From: Agrypnia vestita
Lineage: Eukaryota > Arthropoda > Insecta > Trichoptera > Phryganeidae
Direction: 5' to 3'
Length of the DNA stretch: 64,000 nucleotides
NCBI GenBank assembly: GCA_016648135.1
Contig: JADDOH010003938.1
Span: 205,056-269,055, forward strand
Shown here: in pieces, positions 21,682 through 31,794 of the stretch
How the letters are laid out: each line of letters begins with the position of its first letter
Position numbering within the stretch: the stretch's first letter is position 1
Program-made: the position numbers and the translations under genes
Notes under the pieces: generated by a model
Told to the model about the DNA's origin: nothing
What the model saw: only the letters and a program-made list of their open reading frames with translations
The model's database searches: none

Positions 21682-21830
21682 AGCCGGCAAACATCTTAAA
21701 ATTTTACGGCGTAGTGGGGGGAAGTTTGCGCATGTACCATTCCACAAAAGAGACCCAAATTTTGTCTTCTGCGCATTCCCCCACTGCGCCAAAGAATTTA
21801 AAGAAGTTTGCCGGCAACTGTACTTGTATG
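21682..21830. mobile_element. GCCGGCAAAC palindromic MITE, complete copy
   Basis: Arms AGCCGGCAAACATCTT..GGCGTAGTGGGGGG and CCCCCACTGCGCC..GAAGTTTGCCGGCAACTG fold back on each other. Other copies are broken at 17996 and 19820. No coding sequence. The interval 20940-21680 holds only AT-rich intron sequence. Confidence 0.8.
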
Positions 21831-21922
21831 ATTGTTGTTTGAATGTAACGTTGATCGTAACTAATTATTATTTATAATTTGGCGAACATTCTCTGTACTT
21901 ACACTAGAGACTAAAGCTCTAA

Positions 21923-22187
21923 GGGCTCGTTGCATCAATTCGGTTTATAGCAATCTTTCGATTTTTGTGTTTTCCACCAATCAAGAAATCCGTTTTCGTA
22001 AAAATCCATAGTTTTTATAATCCATCCAATGATGATACAACCAGCCCTAAGGACTGGTTGTATCATCATTGTTTTGTAGTAATCAAAGATGTATTTTTAC
22101 GAAGATAGGTTGTTTGATTGGTGGAAAACGCAAAAATCCACGCTTTAAACGAACGATTACTATAACCCATGTTGATACAACCTGCTC
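21923..22187. mobile_element. Two PIF/Harbinger-like MITEs sharing one TAA
   Basis: Unit 1 (21923-22047) and unit 2 (22051-22187) are head-to-head copies of a palindromic element. Ends are of the GGGCTCGTTGCATCAA / TGATACAACCAGCCC type and the core is TTTTCCACCAATCAAG. TAA stands before unit 1 (21920-21922), between the two (22048-22050) and after unit 2 (22188-22190). Three-base TWA targets are typical of PIF/Harbinger. Confidence 0.82.
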
Positions 22188-22190
22188 TAA

Positions 22191-24215
22191 ATCACAAATA
22201 CCAATTACAGTTAGAATCTAATACCCAACACACAATCACAATAATCTCATCAGTAATACCTACCTACTAGTTTTCAGGATAATAGTATTGAAACGCTGTG
22301 AATATTTTTTGTGCGGTTGTCATTATCCCCTACGTCACGGATGCACGAAGCTATTGATGTCACCAGGATGTTGTGATGATGTCAAGTTATCGATTTGAAA
22401 AAATAATTTTGAAATAAATAATATAATTTAAAATATTTATTTTGCGCAATACTTTTGAGCCCGCCTCACTTGTTTATTATGCATTATCGAAATTCATCTT
22501 GATCTACTGTGATTGTATTAATTAATTTATTATGCAGGCTGTTTCGTATCTCGTAGCAAAAACTTCGGAGGAGTCTTCTTTATTTAATTTTGAATACAAA
22601 ATATTATTTACACTTTGAGTGAAATGTCGACGGTTACCGAGATAAGCTACATCAAAGTTTGAATTTATTGAAATATTTTTTGCTTATTTTCTGTACGTGA
22701 ATTTATTGGTATTGTTGATTTATTTCGCTCACTTTGAAAAATCGAAATTAGTCCATCCGTTCCTTACTCTCCGTTCCCTCCCGCATAATCTAATTTGATT
22801 TGATGCGAGTGAAAGAAATCAAGATGATGGACAAAAAAGTGTTATGGTTCAGTCACGATGTTTATTTATATTTTATTATTTCGAGTAAAATTAATTTCCA
22901 TGCAGCCCAAGATTTCGATATAATATAATTGACTGTGAAAGAAAAGTTCAATTTTATTTATATAATATTAATTTATATAATAATTAATAGGCGCATCTTT
23001 TAGTTTTTTCGCTATATTTTTAATTAAGTTTATATAAAAAGTTAATTACTCGTATACTTCTTCAATCAAGAATAGTCGTATACCTACTTACTTGATTGTC
23101 CGACGTTGTGAAATTGGTATTTAATTATAACCACGACTGACAACTATATTATTCTCAATTCGGCCAACAACTAATGGTACCTACACTAGAAACTTAACCT
23201 CCAATCAGTCACCAATCATCATTACAATATTGAGGGGTATAAAAGCAAAGGCAAATCCAAAAAAAAATTAATGCAGTCATGGAGTATCATTAATTTAAAA
23301 GTCGAGATTTTATAGGAAATATAGTCTGTAAATATATAGAAAACTCGATTTTGGAAGGGATAGCTACATAAAATCTATATTTCAGTACATTCTAAATTAG
23401 TAACCCTCGCTGACTGCATTCAAAACATTTATTTTTATTTTTTGGATATTTCTGCATTTCCTTTTATACCCCATAATTGAACACCAAACACAATCGTAGC
23501 CGGATAGACTACGAATTATGTTTTTTGATGGGGTTGGTCGTAATTATTAAAATAAATAAATAATTTAAAATGTGTACACCACATGAATGCCATTATTAAA
23601 TTACAAGTACGATTATTATTAATCTCATAAGTTCCCAAATTTGTTAATATACTTTCTTCAGAGACACTCGAAACCAGACCCCGAACCGTTTTAAACAGGG
23701 TGATTCTCGTATTCGACTAAACTTTTTTTTAAATTCAGCCATCCTCTCTGCTAAAACCTCTTTTTTAAACTAAATTCTCTAATTTCCGTCATGTTTCAAA
23801 ATGGCGACTATGCAAAAAATGTGACTCCGTTTGTATTGCTCCAAGAGAAAAATAAGTACCCTTTTATTCCTGAAGGCCGGATGGAATTTTATTTTATAAT
23901 TAATTATAGAATTTATTATTTCTATTCTATGCTTATATTATCTACAGAATTTCGAATATCTTATTATTGATTATTATTATTATCTTAAATTTGATTATCT
24001 TATCCACGGAATAATGCAATAAGCAAAAAAGCGATAAATGGCCGTCGTGAAACAATATATTATGACTCGCAAAGTACGGGCTAACAATAAAATCAGGATG
24101 TGCGAAGTAGTTTCTAACCGAAACAATATTCAACATTCCACCCTGATTTTATAAATTCCTCCATGTTTGTTCAACCCCAGAATAAACTGATAGGTACGAC
24201 ACAGCGATATCAATT
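22191..24215. other. Intron sequence, nothing recognised
   Basis: About 2 kb of AT-rich DNA with TATAATATAA-like runs. No transposase motif, terminal repeats, tandem array or plausible exon was seen. Confidence 0.5.
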
Positions 24216-24810
24216 TTATTAAATGTACCTTACATAGATATTTATTTTTATAGCTAACTAACTAATTAACCATCACGCTGTTTTCCATAGGGGTAGTAGG
24301 TTATTAAATGTACCTTACATAGATATGTATTTTTATAGCTAACTAAATAACTAACCATCACGCTGTTTTCCAGAGGGGTAGTAGGTTATTAAATGTACCT
24401 TACATAGATATGTATTTTTATAGCTAACTAAATAACTAACCATCACGCTGTTTTCCAGAGGGGTAGTAGGTTATTAAATGTACCTTACATAGATATGTAT
24501 TTTTATAGCTAACTAACTAATTAACCATCACGCTGTTTTCCATAGGGGTAGTAGGTTATTAAATGTACCTTACATAGATATGTATTTTTATAGCTAACTA
24601 AATAACTAACCATCACGCTGTTTTCCAGAGGGGTAGTAGGTTATTAAATGTACCTTACATAGATATGTATTTTTATAGCTAACTAAATAACTAACCATCA
24701 CGCTGTTTTCCAGAGGGGTAGTAGGTTATTAAATGTACCTTACATAGATATGTATTTTTATAGCTAACAAACTAACCATCGCGCTGTTTCCCAGAGGGGT
24801 AGGTAGAGAG
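24216..24810 (-). repeat. 85-bp minisatellite, seven units, derived from a LINE tail
   Basis: The TTATTAAATGTACC word recurs at 24216, 24301, 24386, 24471, 24556, 24641 and 24726, an exact 85-bp period. Each unit contains TAGCTAACTAA, CATCACGCTGTTTTCC and AGAGGGGTAGTAGG. The last unit runs into LINE 3' sequence at 24790-25030. The same junction without amplification occurs at 55400-55460 on the + strand (CTACCCCTGGGGAGAAACGG, then GTTAGTTAGTTAG), so the array grew from the end of that LINE. Confidence 0.93.
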
Positions 24811-25030
24811 GATAAAATGCCACACTCTTGTCCTGGCACACCATTTTTGCTCGTACACTTTTACACATCTTCTCATGCACGCTCTCGGTTTTTGAAGCTT
24901 CTAACAAGGCCATCCTTCAATATTTGATTTATCTGGTCATGACAGGTCTTCCGCGGACGCCCTCTGTTTCTGCCTTCAACACTCGCCTCATTTTTTTTTA
25001 CCACCCTTGCTCACTCATATTTTATAAGTT
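24790..25030 (-). pseudogene. LINE 3' terminal fragment
   Basis: The - strand reads R-G-R-P, then M-A-L-L-E-A-S-K, H-E-K-M-C-K-S-V-R-A-K-M-V-C-Q-D. This is the same terminal block as the fragment at 54830-55460 (there M-K-M-Y-E-A-S, R-G-R-P-R and V-C-Q-D-R-like text). It is truncated at its 5' side at about 25030. A third short copy is at 43150-43270. Confidence 0.7.
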
Positions 25031-25296
25031 TAAATAAAATAAGTTAAGATAAATAAACACTTAATGAAACATATTTTACATGGACGAGTATTCAAAAGCA
25101 CATAATATGATTATAATATCATAATTTCTTCTTACATTATTCAAGTATACATAATATGTAATTATCTTCATCGACTGCTATACATACATTGGACACTCCA
25201 ATTTTTCGAAGGAAGCAAACACTTGGTAGTGAGACATTATAATTATATAAATAAAACTAACTTAATAAATTAAGCGTTGTGTATAAATCATTGTGT

Positions 25297-25500
25297 TAAA
25301 ACTAACTTAGTTAAACACCACTTATATTTATTTTCAAATCCAACCAGGTTTCGCTACGACCGCAGCTTCTTCAGGGAAAATCTTGATTTGATTTGATCTT
25401 GATGGTCAAGATTCTCCCTGAAGAAGCTACGGTCGTAGCGAAACCTGGTTGGATTTGAAAATAAATGTAAGTGGTGTTTAACTAAGTTAGTTTTATTTAT
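25297..25500. mobile_element. Fold-back repeat with paired hammerhead-like cores
   Basis: Two ~90-bp arms are inverted around a short spacer (25380-25400). Each arm contains CTGAAGAAGCTRCGGTCGTA followed by GCGAAACCTGGTTGG. On both strands this gives CTGANGA, a short stem-loop (GCTAC..GTAGC) and GAAA, the conserved layout of a hammerhead ribozyme core. One extra unpaired A separates CTGAAGA from the stem. The cores lie at 25418-25443 (+) and 25349-25374 (-). Confidence 0.7.
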
Positions 25501-25625
25501 TTAAAACCAACTTTTGTTACACCTGAGTGCTGTCATCCAGCCGACTCAGGCGACCCGTATCTAATTAAATTCACCGAACTCTGTTAACGTTTTCCCAGTT
25601 AAGAAAAATACCAGACAAGAGAACA

Positions 25626-25901
25626 TAACGCCGGCTCCACACATTGGCCCCAACGTTGTCGCCAAAATGCTATTTTGTCTTGGCTCCAACGTTGGAACTT
25701 ATCGAACGAAACATCAAAGGGGTTGGAGCCAATGTCGGTACGGCCACACATTCGCCGGGATACTTAACTATTAACTTAGATTTTATATGAGGAAAGCTAT
25801 TTATGTTTATTATCTTGTTAGCTAGAATATGTGGGCGCTGTATCACAAACAAGAGGGCCATAAACACAGAACATAAGGGCCAATGTGTGGAGCCGGCGTT
25901 A
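25626..25901. mobile_element. 276-bp TIR MITE
   Basis: The ends TAACGCCGGCTCCACACA and TGTGTGGAGCCGGCGTTA are exact complements, and the match continues to about 24 bp. The interior repeats TTGGCTCCAACGTTGG-type words in both directions. The outermost TAA/TTA would fit a TWA-target element, but the duplication cannot be separated from the terminal repeat. Confidence 0.75.
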
Positions 25902-25954
25902 ATAGAATATGAAAAATCTCGCTTATCATGTTTTTTTTTTATATAACAATAATG

Positions 25955-26040
25955 TGGAGGCTGGCAGGTGACAGGAGGAGAGGACAGATCGAGCGCTTGG
26001 TGCAGACCAATCCTAGGATTGAGACCCAAAAAAAAACAAT
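25955..26040 (+). pseudogene. LINE 3' end fragment
   Basis: GGAGGCTGGCAGGTGACAGG, then GACCAATCCTAGGATTGAG and an A-run match the 3' end at 1185-1275. Only the extreme terminus is present. Confidence 0.7.
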
Positions 26041-26373
26041 AATTATGAAGTCCGTATGTATATATTAACATAAATATAAAATTGAAATATCATTAGTCTT
26101 AGATTTAGAATCGTGAAAAAATTTACATACGAGTCTCTCTCAGAACGAGAGTCTCTCAGAAACTCTCAGAATTCCAATGAATAATTGTGATAAACGATGA
26201 GTTTATTAACAAGAACTCACATACGGACCCGCATATTAAGAATGTCGTCTAGATACCATCTGAATTTAAAAAGACAGCGAGCCGTTTGTTGAAAGATTAA
26301 GAAGAAACCACTTCCTACATCAGTAATGACGAACCTTTGACGTGAGGGAACTTAAGATACATATTAGTAGTTT

Positions 26374-26565
26374 GCTCTGCGTGTCTAAATCTGATTCGCA
26401 CGCGTACGAGGTACCTAAAATTTTAGGTACCTCGTACGCGTCACTTAAATTTTAGGTTAACATTTATATATAAATTTGAACCTAAGATATAATTGACACG
26501 CGTGTCAGAGTGTGTAGGTACCTCGTACTCGTGCGAATCAGATTTCGCAGATCAAACTACCGTCC
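26374..26565. mobile_element. Palindromic element with a 42-bp perfect palindrome
   Basis: Outer arms (AGTTTGCTCTGCG, AAATCTGATTCGCACG and their complements at 26510-26563) enclose a perfect palindrome at 26400-26441, centred on TAAAATTTTA and built from ACGCGTACGAGGTACC. A third, looser AGGTACCTCGTAC copy lies in the right arm. No coding sequence. Confidence 0.75.
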
Positions 26566-26882
26566 CCAGCCCGACAGTTGCCAAACGGTCATATACAAGT
26601 ATAAACACGTACCCCGCACCAACGCTAGAGCTCAAGAACATACCTACATATGACACGCTAGCAGCTATGTTGAATATTTTCCAAATTTTCAACACGCCGA
26701 ACTCAAAAGGTTCGCCGTCACTGGCCTACATAATGCGATTAGGGAGGAGCTTAAAAATCGATAAATAGTGTCTTTGTAGTATACAATATCAGGTATCAAC
26801 TACGATGTATGAACGATTTACTGAACGGCTAAAATAGTTATTATCTAATGAAAACACAAAGTATTGTAAAGTTGCAATTAAT

Positions 26883-27112
26883 CAGCGGTGGCGAACCTAT
26901 GACACGCGTGTCAAAGGTGACACGCCAGCCATCACCAACATTCAAGTTAACAAACAAACGCTACTGTGGCCGATGCCTCGCACGAATGCATTAGTATTTA
27001 CAAATTCTGGCAAAAAACCGACCCCAGTCCGATCAGTGCGAAATGGCAGTACACAAGTATAAATACGTACCCCGCCGCATCAACTCTGGAGCTCAAGAGA
27101 CAAAGATCCTAA
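26883..27112 (+). mobile_element. hAT-like MITE, CAGCGGTGGCGAACCT end
   Basis: The start CAGCGGTGGCGAACCTATGA followed by CACGCGTGTCAAAGGTGACA is a typical hAT-type terminus. Its other end carries GTACACAAGTATAAATACG and CAACTCTGGAGCTCAAG. Related sequence is at 26560-26650 and, reversed, at 36040-36268. The TSD was not resolved. Confidence 0.5.
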
Positions 27113-27190
27113 TTGATCATAGCCACGTGATGAGATTATAAGATATATTATAATATTTTAAACACATTACGTGAATCAATTAGTAAAATA

Positions 27191-27923
27191 CAGTGGAACC
27201 TCTCATAACGAGTAATTCGCATAACGAGCAAAAAAATTGTGAAAAAATTGCTCCCTTAACGAGCGACATTTCGCATAACGAGTGACGCAGGAAGGGGATG
27301 TCGCATAACGAATGACGCACTTGTGAGCCGGGACTTCCGCGTCAGTGCATCAGTCTGTGTTTATTTTTTTATAAACTTGTGTTTAGACATTATTTGTATT
27401 TATTTTGTGCAAATTTTAATATTCCTTGCAAAAATGTTCCCGAAGACAAAGCTACAAGAAGACAGCCATAAAGCCCGCCATTCACGGGCGTGCCATCGTT
27501 CCAAATGGCACGCCCGTGAAATAATAAAAAAAAAAAAAAATTTATTCAATGATAATGCTGTGTCATATTTTCACCAAATTTTGAAGTGTCGGAAAAAAAC
27601 AAATGTCCCTAGACAGCCTTCTAGTAAAAAACAATGAATTATTTGTCATAAATTCATAAATAATAAGCGAGTTTCGATTTTTTTTTGTTTTTTACAATTT
27701 GAAATCGCATTCCAGGTTGTTACGATCCTAAACGATTTATATGTATGCATGTAATTTTATTTAAATAACGTTAGAAATAAAAAAATGAATATTTCTTTTG
27801 GCATGGAACGCATTATCGTGTTTTACATTGATTTATATGGGAAATTTTGTTTCGCTTAACGAGTGTTTCACATAATGAGCAATATTCTGGATCGAATAAT
27901 GCTCGTTATGAGAGGTTCCACTG
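27191..27923 (+). mobile_element. Tigger-like element, 733 bp, with transposase remnant
   Basis: Ends CAGTGGAACCTCTCATAACG and its complement CGTTATGAGAGGTTCCACTG are inverted and bordered by TA on both sides (27189-27190 and 27924-27925). Near 27550-27600 the + strand reads F-N-D-N-A-V-S-Y-F-H-Q-I-L-K-C-R-K-K, the usual C-terminal tail of Tigger/jerky-type transposases. The nuclease is deleted. Subterminal repeats of CATAACGAGTGA lie at both ends. A 16-bp perfect hairpin sits at 27481-27520. Confidence 0.85.
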
Positions 27924-28789
27924 TATAACAAAAAGGTGCGTCCAGCAAAAAATATTTGGTTACCACCGGAATACGTTAATCATTTAAGGTTACGAAAAAA
28001 ATATAAGTAACTTCCATTTATTGCTCATCTGATATCTTGTCTTCACTTTATTTGAATTTTATAAAAGTGTGAGTTTTAATAAATTTATATATATTAAGAC
28101 GTTCTATTTATTAAATGTTTTTCATAAAATTTTCCTAATAATATCGTGTGTGTAATTACAATAGAATATTGGCTGTATAATAACGATTGTTATAAATCAC
28201 ACAGAAATTGTATGTACCTATATGTATTCGATTATTTAATTCGTCAAAGTGTTCGTTCGTTAAAATATTTTCATTCAATTTATTTTAAGTTATATTTAAC
28301 TCTGACGACAGTTGCAGGCGAAATCTTTGATTGAATATACCTAATAGTGTCGTAACAAAGGGGAAATCAGTGAACCAATTTCTAAGCTCAGACATTCCAC
28401 ACAATACATTTTATTGTGTCATAATACAAGCCACAGTTATTGCGTTTTTCAAACGCGGATCTCAATGTATACAGGATGTCCCGTATCTCGACGTCAAGCC
28501 GAAATCGGGTGATAGACCAAGTCATAGGTAATAGTTATCAGAAAAATATTTAAAAAAACAATAAAACAGTCAGTTAAAACTGGGTAAAGTATTGATATTG
28601 GATACTTGGCTTGGTCAAAAAGTGACATTTTCTCCAAGCTAGAGCAGTTGGCTTTTAATTTTGGACAAAAGTTTACAGAAGCATTATTCAGAATTACATA
28701 ATAACAAAAAAAAAATTAAGATTTGTAGCAACAGGAGTGAAAAGACCGTCACAGGATGTAGATTTTTTAAATGCTTATAATTTTTAAAT
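27924..28789. other. Intron sequence, nothing recognised
   Basis: This is AT-rich DNA with no terminal repeats, tandem array or coding motif that could be supported. Confidence 0.45.
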
Positions 28790-28930
28790 AAAACACATGA
28801 CTTGCACATTGACTGCAGTGCCCATCATGATGGACCCTGCAATGGGATCCGAAACGTCGGCCCAAAAGGTCGTAATAATACGGCAGAATACTCCAGAAAA
28901 CACAAACCTGATGATAATAGTCTAGTTTGA
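28790..28930 (+). mobile_element. Penelope-like LTR fragment with degenerate hammerhead-like core
   Basis: GATGGACCCTGCAATGGGAT followed by CCGAAACGTCGGCC and CGGCAGAATACTCCAGAAAA matches the copies at 54165-54215 and 56590-57035. Here the CTGATGA box is altered to ATCATGA, so the core is broken. Assignment to Penelope-like elements rests on the known occurrence of hammerhead motifs in their repeats; no reverse transcriptase is adjacent. Confidence 0.5.
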
Positions 28931-29518
28931 TAGTCTATTGAGCGTATAGTCGATAGATAGTATGTTGCGCGGATAAGGCTTTAAAAGAAGAATAAAAAAA
29001 ATATCTCGGTAAGATTGAATATTTCACTAATATATTTAAATAAATATTAAGTAAAATTAAATACGTGATACTCTGTAAACAACAATGTTTCAAAATATTT
29101 TTGCTTACAATAATAACAATTTATTTGTTGATAATAATAATTTATTTGTTGATTTTTTATATAGTTTGTGCATGTACGTAATGTGTTAATTCAATAAAAT
29201 TGTTGCAACAGATTTTGTCTGCTCAGTCTGCTATGCTAGTTTTATATTGTATCTACCCACCTACTAGGGCTGTATGATGACTGATTAATGACTGATGGCG
29301 CCATTGCATTGACGCAAAAAATATATGTATCTATATCATTGTTTAATGCTATCTTTTGAACGATGCCCAAAATTTCAGAGATTTATCGAATACTCTTGTT
29401 GTGGTAGCAGTTGGAATGGGCAAGTTTGTGTTTGTTTGCAACCGCGGAAAAACAGCAAGCAGTGTTGGTCAGTGATTCGATTCCTTTTTTGAATGGGAAG
29501 ATGTGTGAGTAAATCAAA

Positions 29519-29890
29519 GTGAAATTGCATACCGAATTGATGAGAAAATTTGGTAAAGAAAAAAGTGCTCTTTCACCGTATCAACGCACCAGCTCACTCC
29601 ATAATTCACCACAGCAAAACTGGTCAGCAGTTCTACAAATTACTGTGTCATTCACTCTATTCTTTAGATTTAGCCCCATACGATTTATTTTTGTTTCCAA
29701 ACGTGAAAAACTGGCTTAGTGGAAAGCGGTTCATGTCAAATGAGGAAGTCTTCGCCGAAACTCAGGTCTATTTTGCTGATTTCGATAAATTCTATTTTTG
29801 GATGACTTAAAAAAGTTGAAATATTGCTGGACTAAGTGTATTGATAAAAGGAGATGAAAGCAGACTATGTTGAGAGATAAATTTAAAATG
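29519..29890 (+). pseudogene. Mariner transposase remnant
   Basis: After a frameshift near 29550 the + strand reads K-K-V-L-F-H-R-I-N-A-P-A-H, then Y-S-L-D-L-A-P-Y-D-L-F-L-F-P, K-N-W-L-S-G-K-R-F and S-N-E-E-V. These are the second and third catalytic segments of mariner DD34D transposases. In active mariner the first reads H-Q-D-N-A-P-A-H; the catalytic Asp is replaced by Ile here. Stops and frameshifts follow after 29810. No N-terminal half was recognised upstream. Confidence 0.88.
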
Positions 29891-29994
29891 CGTTTCCTTC
29901 CTTAGCACAGAAGGAATGAGCGTCTTTCTGATAAAGGATAAAAAAAATTCCTCGTTTGCATTATCGTTTCAGGCATGCAGAACGATAATGCAAA

Positions 29995-31607
29995 ATATTC
30001 AGGTAAACGAAAATATACATTTCTAGCAAAAAGCTGTCAAATTTGCTGGTGTAAGATTAGATTTCTATTAGCGATAGTCGATTCTATTAGCATCTTCAGC
30101 ATCGACAAAGAAAACCGAAATTCAATTTGATGCAAATATCTTACTATCATATTGATACATGTATACCTACTCTTTCTTATATTGATATGACTGAAAATAT
30201 TTTAAAAGATTATTTATTATCTGTACCTACGCTGTAAAAAGATTGTCACTTTATTCTAAATAAGGAAATAAAAATATTGATAAGTCATTAAAGATGAAAC
30301 ATTCGTAATTCGTAAAAAATATTTCGCAACTCTTTCGTAGTTCAAATAATTTTGGCAGAGAAAAAGGTGCTCAATTCAAAATCTGACGAATTAGTTATTG
30401 AATTGAAAATTAGAACAGTTTATTGGATTACGATTTTAGGTGTAGGTATGCATTAGGTATCGATGTTTTTGCAAAAATGACGTACCTAATTGTCAGATAT
30501 TCGTTTTCAAAACAAAAAACACATTCATTTGACATTCAGTGTGGCTGTCAAAATATAGTTTTGAAACTTTTGAATACAGAACCGAAAATCGACATCAAAA
30601 CATGAATGTGGGTAGGGACGTGGACATTTTTTGAAAAAGTTTTTTGAAAATTTTGTTTCGCCACATCATATGCCTTGAATTATTAATATTTTATCTATCA
30701 CAAACCAATAGTTACATTTGTACCACTTCAAAAACGAATATTAATAATTTAAGTAGATTAAAGTTTTATCAAACGTATTTATCATCTCTCTACACATAAT
30801 ACTATTGTCTTAATATATTATATATACATTATCACAACTACGCCAAAGGAGTATAACTTCTACCGCGCATACATGAGTACACTCTCCCGTCATTTAAACA
30901 CGTTTCTACTTACGAAAAGTTCAGAACCAAAAGATTACTATCGATTTAATTCTTTTTTCAAACGAAATTCATTTTCCTTCGCCTTTCCTTGCCTCTAATG
31001 AAACCGTTAGCCATAAAGTTGGACATTATTTATATTTAACTCGATCAATCGAATCGACCTGATCTCTAATGATGCCTCCAGCTGTTCTCGTGCTTGTTGC
31101 AAATCACGTACTAATTTCTAATTTCTTATATTGTACCAACTCAGTGTACCAGTTGTAGAGATAGTTTATCCTCAAATACAGTAATAACAAGATGTTTTCA
31201 AAGTGGAGTTATACCTTGGAACTTGAAGCGATCTTGGAACGATACTCTTGTCGGGAATTTTTCCGTAGACATTTTTTGCATGAACCGGTTTTAAGTCGTT
31301 TCAGCGCGCTGACCTTAACATTGTTCGACGCTTCCAACCTACATTTATTGCAAGTTCATGGTTTTATAGCACGACTCTCTTTCGAAATGTCTTCATTTAC
31401 GAGTATTAAGTTTAATGTCGAGTGTCAACATTTATGCTATTTAAAAAAAAGAAATAAAAATACCGCATAATGTGCAAAAACGATCAGTTTATAAAATGGA
31501 TTCAATCTGAAAAAATATATTATTATGAACAAATTCAGCGAAGAAAGACATGGCCAGAAGAAAATATGCATATAATTTTGTAACGCATCACAATAATCCT
31601 GGTCCAC
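29995..31607. other. Intron sequence; one dispersed-repeat patch
   Basis: Only 30775-30880 (similar to 1770-1870) stands out. The rest is AT-rich with no supportable gene or element. Confidence 0.45.
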
Positions 31608-31794
31608 GTAGACCTCTTTCCATTTAAGAAAGACAATCGAATTAGTATGTGTTGTAAGCCGTTCGACGAGGCACATTATTTATTTGTGTTGGTATCTATG
31701 TATAGCCGTAAACACCAACACAACGAAATGTGCGTCCTACGCACGGCTTACACATACTAATTCGATTGTATTTCTTAAATAGAAAGAGGTCTAC
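31608..31794. mobile_element. GTAGACCTCTTTCC palindromic MITE, copy 1
   Basis: The arms GTAGACCTCTTTCCATTTAA and AGAAAGAGGTCTAC, plus AGACAATCGAATTAGTATGT and its complement, fold back. The centre is ACACCAACACAACG-like. A second copy is at 38514-38660. No coding content. Confidence 0.8.

Noticed and set aside
24216..24810. CRISPR-like array suspected from the even 85-bp spacing
   Set aside because: The whole unit repeats with no unique spacers, the context is a eukaryotic intron, and the unit derives from a LINE tail.
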